Under the pieces are notes generated by a model that did not search any database, had not been told where the DNA came from, and saw only the letters and a list, made by a program, of their open reading frames with translations. Below, in pieces: positions 57,427 to 64,000 of a stretch of DNA of 64,000 nucleotides. Location of the stretch: NCBI RefSeq assembly GCF_020283565.1, contig NC_060062.1, positions 24,116,251-24,180,250 of the forward strand, in the 5' to 3' direction. The position numbers were made by a program, and so were the translations under genes. The DNA is from Trifolium pratense. Taxonomy: Eukaryota; Streptophyta; Magnoliopsida; Fabales; Fabaceae. Each line of letters starts with the position of its first letter. The stretch's first letter is position 1.

Positions 57427-57636
57427 ATGAATTGGATAATAAGTCCAAATAGAAAGTTAATTCGTAGCCCGATTAGCTTTTTTCCAAACCTAGCCAAACT
57501 TAATCTTTACAAGATGCAGATTAGATGGTTTAGAGATATAGAAAATTTCTATAAAAATATAGATAAACAACTGTCTAAAGAATATAGACAAATGGCTAAA
57601 CTATTCCAGAAAAACCTCAAATTTATGGCAAGATGA
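57427..57636 (+). CDS. Small caulimovirid ORF (69 aa)
   Basis: A short basic, aromatic-rich ORF (MQIRWFRDIENFYKNIDKQL in the middle) placed just before the coiled-coil ORF and overlapping it as ATGA. Its start codon lies inside an open frame that ends ELDNKSK, about 25 bp later, and could be the tail of a movement-protein gene. Position suggests an equivalent of the small accessory ORFs that follow the movement protein in this family. No motif identifies a function. Confidence 0.5.
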   Translation: MNWIISPNRKLIRSPISFFPNLAKLNLYKMQIRWFRDIENFYKNIDKQLSKEYRQMAKLFQKNLKFMAR

Positions 57637-58178
57637 GTGGAGATAGTGTAACACTTAGATTACAGAAAATTCTAGATAACTTTTCTGACCTTCAGAGTAG
57701 GGTAGAAAAACAAACATCCTATCTAGAAAGACAATTTAAAGAAGATAAACCCCATGACACATGGAGTTTTAGTAACGAAGGTTTCACCTGCTATGAAGAA
57801 GATGAAAGTCATAAATACCCTCACCTTTTTCATACAAAAAATCCACAACTCAACAACATAGCATGTATGATAACTTACATAATAAAAAACCTTTGTCAAG
57901 AAAAACTTGTTGAAGAAATTCAACCTGTTAAGCTAGAATGGTATCAAAGGGTAGATATAATTCTAGAAGAACAAAGAAAGAGTCAAGAAAGGATAGAAGA
58001 CCTTTTAGAACTTTTAGAAAAAAGATATTTAACTCAGGATGAGTTAACTCAAATTCTTAAGAGGGAAGATAGGGGAAAAGCAATAGTTATCCCGGAACCA
58101 GAAATTCAAACCCAACCTAAAGAAAAAACTTCTGAATCCAAACAATTAAGTATTAGACCACCTTCTACTTACTTTTAA
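57633..58178 (+). CDS. Caulimovirid coiled-coil ORF, possible virion-associated protein (181 aa)
   Basis: Two predicted coiled-coil stretches (about residues 5-38 and 112-145, the second rich in E, K, L and R) flank a tyrosine/histidine/cysteine-containing middle. The C-terminus is proline- and serine-rich and ends IRPPSTYF. It starts in ATGA overlap with the previous ORF, and its TAA shares an A with the next ATG (TAATG). In this family a coiled-coil virion-associated protein precedes the coat protein, and its position fits. Sequence alone does not prove it. Confidence 0.55.
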   Translation: MSGDSVTLRLQKILDNFSDLQSRVEKQTSYLERQFKEDKPHDTWSFSNEGFTCYEEDESHKYPHLFHTKNPQLNNIACMITYIIKNLCQEKLVEEIQPVKLEWYQRVDIILEEQRKSQERIEDLLELLEKRYLTQDELTQILKREDRGKAIVIPEPEIQTQPKEKTSESKQLSIRPPSTYF

Positions 58179-59515
58179 TGGAAGATACAGAAGAAACCCT
58201 TAATAGGCAACTAGAAAACCTAGAAAGACTTATGGTCTCTTTAGATATAAGTGGAAAAAACCAGGAGATCCCTGATAACAAATCTGAAGATAACAATCAG
58301 ATCATTTATGATTTTAGCTCAGAAGAAGCTAGTGAAAACGAAAATGAGAATCCTCATTTCGTAAAAATAGAAGAACATGGAGAAACTTCAGGTACCAAAA
58401 GACCTGCAGATTTTGAAAAGGAATTTACCAAACAAAAATTCCAAAAAGTACCTCATTACTATGAGCCTTCAAAAAACCCTTTTCAAGGACAAGGTGTTTT
58501 AGACATAGATTGTAGTTTAGACACTGCAAAGGATCTTAGAGATTGGTACAATACAAATAATGTATTAATCCATCTGAATGAAGATCTAAGAAATTTAGGA
58601 TCAGCTGATATTTTCAACTACCTACAATATAAAACTAGAGGAAATGCATTCAAATACATTTCAAATCTACCACCACAAGTTATAGGAACTATGCCTTTAA
58701 TAGGATCCTTAGTTACAGACTGGGTATATAGCTTACTAGTCAAAGAATTCAAAGGATGGAAGGATACTGTCCAATCAAAAGCAGCATTTTCCGATCAAAA
58801 TCTTTGGAAAATAACTAATTTAAAAATTTGCAATATGTGTTACATTGATAACTTTATTTGTGAATTTCAGAGTTATTATTATAACATAGACAATGAAACA
58901 AGACTATCAAGAGGATTGTTAGATCTCTTCTATGATAAGCTTCCAGAAGGAGTGTCAACTCAAGTCAAACTATACTTTACCTCAATATCATCAGAAGGAA
59001 AGGTAGATGATACTCTAGGAGGAAGAATAACTGTTTTAAAACAGTGGCTCACAGATAAATGTAGCGAAAAGATAGCAAAAAGAGAAGCTAAAGTATCACT
59101 TTGCTGTGATAAGTTACAAAACAAAGTAGGAAACTATAGGTGTAACTCTAGAAATCCTAAAAAGAAATCTAGAAGAAATATAAGGTCTTATAAGAAAAAG
59201 AAATTCAGAAAAATCCCTTTTAAGAAATTTAGAAAAGGAGATAAGAAATTCTTTAGGAAAAAACCACCTTATCCTAAAAGAAAAACATGTCCACAAAATA
59301 AGAAATCATGCACATGTTGGTTATGTCATGAAGAAGGACACTATGCCAATGAATGCCCTAAAAGAGATAACCCTAAGAAAAATGTCTTACAAGCCATATA
59401 CGCAATAGGATATGAACCTATAGAATCAGATGTAGAATTTGATGAGGAAATTTATGAATACTGCACAGAGACAGATTCAGAGATAGACTTAGATGTCGAA
59501 GAAAGTACTTGGTAA
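58178..59515 (+). CDS. Caulimovirid coat protein (445 aa)
   Basis: Capsid protein that packages the circular DNA genome. The N-terminal 90 residues are acidic, the central region is the capsid-like fold, and a strongly basic Lys/Arg stretch at about 320-375 precedes a CCHC knuckle CWLCHEEGHYANEC near 385-398. The C-terminus is acidic again (EIDLDVEESTW). Acidic-basic-CCHC-acidic is the standard layout of caulimovirid coat proteins. The frame is uninterrupted. It overlaps the next ORF by 23 bp. Confidence 0.85.
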   Translation: MEDTEETLNRQLENLERLMVSLDISGKNQEIPDNKSEDNNQIIYDFSSEEASENENENPHFVKIEEHGETSGTKRPADFEKEFTKQKFQKVPHYYEPSKNPFQGQGVLDIDCSLDTAKDLRDWYNTNNVLIHLNEDLRNLGSADIFNYLQYKTRGNAFKYISNLPPQVIGTMPLIGSLVTDWVYSLLVKEFKGWKDTVQSKAAFSDQNLWKITNLKICNMCYIDNFICEFQSYYYNIDNETRLSRGLLDLFYDKLPEGVSTQVKLYFTSISSEGKVDDTLGGRITVLKQWLTDKCSEKIAKREAKVSLCCDKLQNKVGNYRCNSRNPKKKSRRNIRSYKKKKFRKIPFKKFRKGDKKFFRKKPPYPKRKTCPQNKKSCTCWLCHEEGHYANECPKRDNPKKNVLQAIYAIGYEPIESDVEFDEEIYEYCTETDSEIDLDVEESTW

Positions 59516-61535
59516 AGGAAATCCAAGTGCAACATTTATAAAAATAGTGCTAGAAAATAAAAACCTTTTAGCCTATATAGATACAGGTGCAACCCTTTGT
59601 TTTGGAAGAAAATCGATCTCTAGGAACTGGGATAGATTAGAAAAGCCAAAGGAAATAGTTGTTGCAGACAAGTCAAAACATCAAATATGGTTTAGCCTTA
59701 AGGATGTATCTATAGAAATTGAAGGATATAAGTTTTTTATCCCTACAATTTATTTACATGATTCAGGTCTTGATCTAATCATTGGAAACAATTTTCTAAA
59801 ATTATACGAACCCTTTATTCAAAGGAGTAATACAATTTCTCTTCGATGGAAAAATCTTGGAAATCCAGACGAAAAGAAAATGATTACTACAAAAATAATT
59901 ACTAGAAATGAAATTTTAAAAATGATTTCTGGCAATTTGAAAAAACTTAGTTCTATTTGGGAAGAGTATAAATTCTTTTCAACTTTGGAAGAAAGACTCG
60001 ATGAAGTTTGTTCTGATGATCCATTAGATAATCAGAAAAATACTAATCATGAATTAATAGTAATTCGACTTAAAAACTCGAATGAAGAAGTCAATGTTCC
60101 TAATAGAATTCCATATACTATTAAGGATGTTGAAGAATTCAAAACTGAGTGTAAAGATTTACTTGAAAAAGGATTAATAAGACCTTCTTCAAGCCCACAT
60201 TCAGCTCCAGCTTTTTATGTCGAAAATCATAACGAGATAAAAAGAGGGAAAAGAAGAATGGTAATTAACTATAAGAAACTCAATCTTGCAACCATTGGAG
60301 ATTCTTATGGATTACCTAGAAAAGATTTTATTTTTGAAAAAATTAAAGGTTGTAACTATTTTTCATCCCTTGATGCAAAATCAGGATACTATCAGCTAAG
60401 ACTTTCTGATGAAACAAAACCTTTAACGGCATTTTCATGTCCGCCACAAAAACACTTTGAATGGAATGTTTTACCCTTTGGGTTAAAACAAGCACCTTCA
60501 ATATATCAAAGATTTATGGATAATTCTTTACAAGGATTAGACCATATATGCCTTGCATATATTGACGATATACTTATTTTTACAAAAGGAACAAAAGAAC
60601 AACATATCAATGATGTTGAAATAGTTCTTTTAAGAATTAAAGAAAAAGGAATTGTTATTTCAAAAAAGAAATCACAACTTTGTAAAACTGAAATTGAGTA
60701 TCTCGGAGTAATCATAAAAGATAATGGAGAACTCAATTTAGCGCCACATACCCAGGAAAAGATTTCCGCTTTCCCTGATGTATTAGTGGATAGAAAACAA
60801 ATTCAAAGATTCTTAGGATGTTTGAATTATATTGCCAATGAAGGATTTTTTAAAGACTTGGCAAAAGAAAGAAAAATTTTACAAAAGAAAATTTCTGAAA
60901 AAATTCCTTGGTTATGGACAGACGAAGATACTAAGATTGTGAAAACAATTAAGAGTAAAATTCAAGTCCTACCAAAGCTTTACAATCCCACAAATAATGA
61001 CTTTCTAGTTGTCGAAATTGATGCATCCAAAGATACATGGGCAGGATGTATGAGAGCTTTCCCTAACGGAAAAGCAACATTAAAACTCAATGAGTTTGGT
61101 GAAAATCTGAGCGTAACCTCAGATATACAATCTGATCTGATTTCGAAAGAAAGAAAGACAGATAAAAAACAAAATTTGGTAGATTACTCTGCTAAATTTA
61201 ATATAAAAGAAAAAGAGTTATTACTCTGTAAATACATATCGGGAACTTTTTCTGATACAGAAACAAGATATCCGATAGCTGAGTTAGAAACACTTGCATG
61301 TGTTCGAGTATTAGAAAAATGGAGAGTAGAACTTCTACCCTCTAGGTTTCTTTTGCGAACAGATTCAAAATATCTAACAGGATTCTGGAGATATAATATA
61401 AAAGCAGATTATAAAAGCGGACGATTAATTCGTTGGCAGATGAAATTACAACAATTTCAACCATACATTCAGTATATAAAATCTGAAAACAACAGTTTTG
61501 CAGATACTCTTACACGGGAATGGAGCAAGCAATAA
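59493..61535 (+). CDS. Caulimovirid protease / reverse transcriptase / RNase H polyprotein (680 aa)
   Basis: Replicates the genome by reverse transcription in cytoplasmic inclusion bodies. Domains in order: an aspartic protease with YIDTGATLCFG at about 28-38; reverse transcriptase at about 200-420, with LDAKSGYYQLRL and the catalytic YIDDILIF; and RNase H from about 505, with acidic positions in EIDASKD, PIAELE, RTDSKY and FADTLTREW. All the catalytic motifs I looked for are present. There is no integrase, which separates it from Gypsy and Copia pol. The frame is fully open and within the usual family length. It overlaps the transactivator start by 16 bp. Confidence 0.93.
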   Translation: MSKKVLGKGNPSATFIKIVLENKNLLAYIDTGATLCFGRKSISRNWDRLEKPKEIVVADKSKHQIWFSLKDVSIEIEGYKFFIPTIYLHDSGLDLIIGNNFLKLYEPFIQRSNTISLRWKNLGNPDEKKMITTKIITRNEILKMISGNLKKLSSIWEEYKFFSTLEERLDEVCSDDPLDNQKNTNHELIVIRLKNSNEEVNVPNRIPYTIKDVEEFKTECKDLLEKGLIRPSSSPHSAPAFYVENHNEIKRGKRRMVINYKKLNLATIGDSYGLPRKDFIFEKIKGCNYFSSLDAKSGYYQLRLSDETKPLTAFSCPPQKHFEWNVLPFGLKQAPSIYQRFMDNSLQGLDHICLAYIDDILIFTKGTKEQHINDVEIVLLRIKEKGIVISKKKSQLCKTEIEYLGVIIKDNGELNLAPHTQEKISAFPDVLVDRKQIQRFLGCLNYIANEGFFKDLAKERKILQKKISEKIPWLWTDEDTKIVKTIKSKIQVLPKLYNPTNNDFLVVEIDASKDTWAGCMRAFPNGKATLKLNEFGENLSVTSDIQSDLISKERKTDKKQNLVDYSAKFNIKEKELLLCKYISGTFSDTETRYPIAELETLACVRVLEKWRVELLPSRFLLRTDSKYLTGFWRYNIKADYKSGRLIRWQMKLQQFQPYIQYIKSENNSFADTLTREWSKQ

Positions 61536-63001
61536 AGATCTTGCAACATAATCTGAAACAAAAAGACGAGCAGATTGAAGCTACTCAACAGCGTCTTACA
61601 AAACTCTCTTCTGAGAGGGGGGAGATAATTACAACATTACAAAATTTGCAACAATATACAGCAAATACAAACATTAGTGAACCAACTGAAGAAAAAAGCA
61701 GCAGCAACACCAAAGAAAATTGGGACTTGCTTGGACAAGATTCTGGAAAATACAACTACTATGTAAAGTATTCAGCTCCAGAAAGCTCGAAGATTCCAAT
61801 TGAAGCAATAGCACCAAGTGATTTGAAAAAGGAACAAGAATCTTCAGAAACATCTTCAGACAGCAAGAAATCATGGGCTGATGAAGTAGAAGAAGAAGAT
61901 GAAGCAAGAAAAAATGGTTTGTCAACAACTATCCAAACAAACGATCCCGTAAACAATGAAATAGGGAAGTTTGAAGCTTATGTCATTTTCGATGGTCCAA
62001 TGAAAGGGATCTACAGAAAATGGGCAATAGCAAAACAGCACATCATCGGAAAAAATGTACGCCACAAAGGCTACAAAACCATTAAAGAAGCAGAACAAGC
62101 TCTTTACGGTCCTTACAAGGAAATTACAGCAGCAAAAGATATCCAAAGATCTTCAACAATGGAGTCAAAAAAGAAGCTGTCAATTGATAAAATCCGCCAG
62201 CTAGAACATCAAAAAACATTCCACTTAGCAGACCCAACTTTCACAGAGTTTAGTCTTAGATGGAAATGGATAAATAACTATATAGAAGAATTCTCTACAG
62301 ATTGCTTCTACCCAACAAACAAGTATGGATGTTCAAAAACGGTCCTACTTCCAGGAATAGACAATCAGCTTTGTCTATCATTCTTTCAAAATGGATTGAT
62401 CAGCACAATTTATCTCGAAGAAAAAGAACAAAGAAGTTTTGGAGAACTCAAATACTTTCCAGAAGAACTTCAAAACCTAGTACAAAAATTCAACAATCTC
62501 TTTGCCAAAGGAAAAGAAATATTCCTTCAAATTGATTCAACATATCCATGGTACGATGAAATTACTCTGGATTTAACTATAAAACCACAATATCTCATCA
62601 AAATAGGGATATCAAACAAGACATACCCAACTATGTCGAAAGAAAAAAATGAATGGCACCCAGCCAGTTACATTGCACAGATGAAACACTTCAGACAAAA
62701 GGTTACCAGGTTAACCCAGCAAACAAACTACAGGGTTGTTTACGACGATCCATTAACAGTCGTTTACAGCGATTCCAGAAAGCCAGCCAAGGAGAAAGAT
62801 TTACAGGCTGTTAAAAAACTTGAAGAAAGAGTTGACCAACTAAAGGAAGACTACACAAAACTACCCATGGTAATTAGAGAAGAACTGTGTACAAGTTTTA
62901 CACAAAATTACAAAGGACACGTGTGTGAAATCTGTCCGCCAAAATCGTCGGCACAAAACGACAAGGAAGCACTCAGTGGAAAACAACACGTCACAATGTA
63001 G
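61520..63001 (+). CDS. Caulimovirid transactivator/viroplasmin (inclusion-body) protein (493 aa)
   Basis: The matrix protein of viral factories, which in this family also lets ribosomes reinitiate on the polycistronic RNA. An N-terminal coiled coil (about 1-48) and an acidic/Ser-rich linker are followed by the viroplasmin (Cauli_VI, RNase H1 N-like) fold at about 150-205, with AYVIFDGPMKGIYRKWAIAK and GYKTIKEAEQALYG. A second coiled coil is near 435-460, and a CEICPP cysteine pair sits near the C-terminus. The frame is intact. It is the last ORF before the promoter region. Reinitiation is known for the family and inferred here from the tiny overlaps between upstream ORFs. Confidence 0.85.
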   Translation: MEQAIKILQHNLKQKDEQIEATQQRLTKLSSERGEIITTLQNLQQYTANTNISEPTEEKSSSNTKENWDLLGQDSGKYNYYVKYSAPESSKIPIEAIAPSDLKKEQESSETSSDSKKSWADEVEEEDEARKNGLSTTIQTNDPVNNEIGKFEAYVIFDGPMKGIYRKWAIAKQHIIGKNVRHKGYKTIKEAEQALYGPYKEITAAKDIQRSSTMESKKKLSIDKIRQLEHQKTFHLADPTFTEFSLRWKWINNYIEEFSTDCFYPTNKYGCSKTVLLPGIDNQLCLSFFQNGLISTIYLEEKEQRSFGELKYFPEELQNLVQKFNNLFAKGKEIFLQIDSTYPWYDEITLDLTIKPQYLIKIGISNKTYPTMSKEKNEWHPASYIAQMKHFRQKVTRLTQQTNYRVVYDDPLTVVYSDSRKPAKEKDLQAVKKLEERVDQLKEDYTKLPMVIREELCTSFTQNYKGHVCEICPPKSSAQNDKEALSGKQHVTM

Positions 63002-63517
63002 TGGCAGACAAATGTGGGTCGGATAAGACTGCCTTATCACTAAGGCATCTACTTTATGTAAATTATTGTTTGTCCGTTTTCTTTAGTGCGTTTTTCTTTT
63101 GCTTTAATAGCTATCACGGATAGGGACATGTGAACTACTTGTGAGTCCTACTCCGCTATAAATAAGAGCCTTGATGCTCGTTTGTAATCAGAATGAAATT
63201 AAGTTTGAATGAAGTTTTTCATTTCTCCTAAAATTTTAAAATTTTAGTGTTGATAGTTGAGGTAATACTCTGGAGCTATCAGAACGTTGAGGTAATACTC
63301 TGGAGCGTTCACAAATCAAAATTCGAAAGAATCATAGACGGTCGTAGTGGACTGATAACAGAGACGAAAGTCATCTATTCAAAATCAAATTCAAGAATAT
63401 CAAATCAGGTAAAAATATGTTTATGTTAAGTTTATTTAACATCTTTCAATACTATGAAATATCAAAGTTCTGTTTAAATAATGTTCAAATACATGTTAAA
63501 ATATTTCAAAGATCAAT
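63002..63517 (+). promoter_or_regulatory. Caulimovirid promoter and leader
   Basis: A 516-bp intergenic region. TATAAATA at 63157-63164 is well placed for transcription starting near 63190, giving a leader of about 325 nt before the movement-protein ATG. Upstream, GATAAG (63022-63027) and CTTATC (63033-63038) form an inverted pair like light/GATA-type sites. The leader contains twin hairpins (separate entry). I found no tRNA-Met primer site in this interval. Confidence 0.65.
63252..63310 (+). other. Twin hairpins with identical 19-nt loop and compensatory stems
   Basis: GATAG + TTGAGGTAATACTCTGGAG + CTATC (63252-63280), then one base, then GAACG + the same 19 nt + CGTTC (63282-63310). The loops are identical while stem pairs 3 and 4 changed on both sides (T-A to A-T, A-T to C-G). 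Inside each loop GAG and CTC can pair around GTAATA. The pattern indicates selection for an RNA fold in the leader. Confidence 0.75.
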
Positions 63518-64000
63518 ATGACTGAAGTATCATATTTCGAAGAAACATCTAGCTATCACACAGATGTTATCTGTGATAATAAAATAGAAAGTGCAGAATT
63601 ATCTTTAACTGCAGAAGAAAATTTCAAGAAGAAATATAGCATTTTCAAAAATATTTTCTCAAGAAAAAATATTCTGAAATTTGGAATAATGACAGGAGAA
63701 GAAGCAATTCCCATTGATTCTACTCATGGAAATATAGTTATATCTACTATAGATACAGCTCAACTTAAAGAAAGAATTAAAACTTTTTCAGAAAATGAAA
63801 GATCTAAGATCGGTTATATTCATATATCGACCATTCAAATTTTAATTAAAAGTACTTTTATGAAAGGTATTAATTCACCTCTAGAAATAGCTTTAAAAGA
63901 CTCTAGAATTCTAGACACAGATCAAGCAACAATTGCAAAAGGAAATTGCAATCTAAAATATGGTAAAATCAAATTTGATATAAATTTACAAATTGGTTTA
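63518..64000 (+). CDS. Caulimovirid movement protein, N-terminal part (runs off the window)
   Basis: Open from ATG at 63518 to the last base, at least 161 codons. The order of features fits the caulimovirid movement protein (30K superfamily): an acidic N-terminus, a segment with FKNIFSRKNILKFG, then GNIVISTIDTAQ and a helix, then HISTIQILIKSTFMKGINSP and LEIALKDSRI. This class forms tubules through plasmodesmata for cell-to-cell spread. It follows the leader directly, as expected for the first ORF of the genomic RNA. The C-terminal half is not in view at this end. Confidence 0.75.
   Translation, partial: MTEVSYFEETSSYHTDVICDNKIESAELSLTAEENFKKKYSIFKNIFSRKNILKFGIMTGEEAIPIDSTHGNIVISTIDTAQLKERIKTFSENERSKIGYIHISTIQILIKSTFMKGINSPLEIALKDSRILDTDQATIAKGNCNLKYGKIKFDINLQIGL

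Larger units (their letters stand above)
57380..64000 (+). mobile_element. Endogenous (or co-assembled) caulimovirid DNA, at least 6.5 kb
   Basis: Compact plus-strand genes overlap by 1-23 bp. In order they are a small ORF, a coiled-coil ORF, coat protein, protease/RT/RNase H, transactivator, promoter/leader and the start of a movement protein. This is the gene content and order of caulimovirus/soymovirus-like plant pararetroviruses, linearised within or just after the movement-protein gene. There are no LTRs and no integrase. No stop or frameshift interrupts the four large ORFs. The left junction lies between about 57300 and 57430 and could not be fixed; the right end leaves the window. Genus is not assigned. 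Confidence 0.85.

Noticed and set aside
57938..57952. TGGTATCAAAGGG resembling a tRNA-Met primer site
   Set aside because: Only the first eight bases match and it lies inside the coiled-coil ORF as ordinary codons; probably chance.
63335..63375. Hammerhead-ribozyme-like motif (CTGATAA followed by GAAAGTC) in the viral leader
   Set aside because: The core needs CUGANGA; here position 8 is A, and no stem II can form between the two parts, so an active ribozyme is not supported.
1..64000. tRNA or rRNA genes
   Set aside because: No cloverleaf with conserved A and B boxes or rRNA core sequence was noticed; the tRNA-like words are retrotransposon primer sites.

Overview
This is plant nuclear DNA, AT-rich, with plant-type split genes. 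The repeat content (Copia elements, CTCCCTCCGGTCC Stowaway MITEs, long-TIR MITEs) suggests a legume of the Medicago/Trifolium type. The species is inferred and nothing here proves it.

Host genes. A plus-strand gene enters at the left edge and ends at 280. Four minus-strand genes follow: mitochondrial elongation factor EF-Ts (coding exons 14616 down to 3354, six exons, 345 aa), an intronless eIF5A (18410-17928), the ESCRT-III subunit VPS24 (25330-20679, six exons, 223 aa) and the vesicle-tethering protein ZW10 (38957-29895, fourteen exons, 751 aa). I reconstructed the exon chains by joining reading frames across splice sites; the exon lengths close in frame for all three split genes. Two ZW10 introns need GC donors. 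A lone second exon of an LBD transcription factor lies at 56361-56049. A broken LRR receptor fragment lies near 2330-2560.

Mobile DNA fills introns and intergenic space. EF-Ts intron 3 holds an LTR-body-LTR-body-LTR tandem Copia (6988-12571) with intact gag and broken pol, and its last intron holds a Copia remnant. VPS24 introns carry several inverted-repeat elements. ZW10 intron 1 carries a dead LINE and another of its introns a solo LTR with a perfect target duplication. The gene-poor stretch 39-56 kb holds Stowaway and hAT-type elements, a 3.5-copy array of a unit of about 0.8 kb, and a complete but decayed Copia (48235-55869) with a Helitron inside it.

The right end (about 57.4-64 kb) is the most unusual part. 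It is a caulimovirid (plant pararetrovirus) sequence with a small ORF, a coiled-coil ORF, coat protein, protease/RT/RNase H and transactivator, all open and overlapping by a few bases. A promoter/leader region and the start of a movement-protein gene that runs off the window follow. The leader contains two adjacent hairpins with the same 19-nt loop and compensatory stem changes. It is either a recent, nearly undamaged endogenous copy or viral DNA assembled into the contig.
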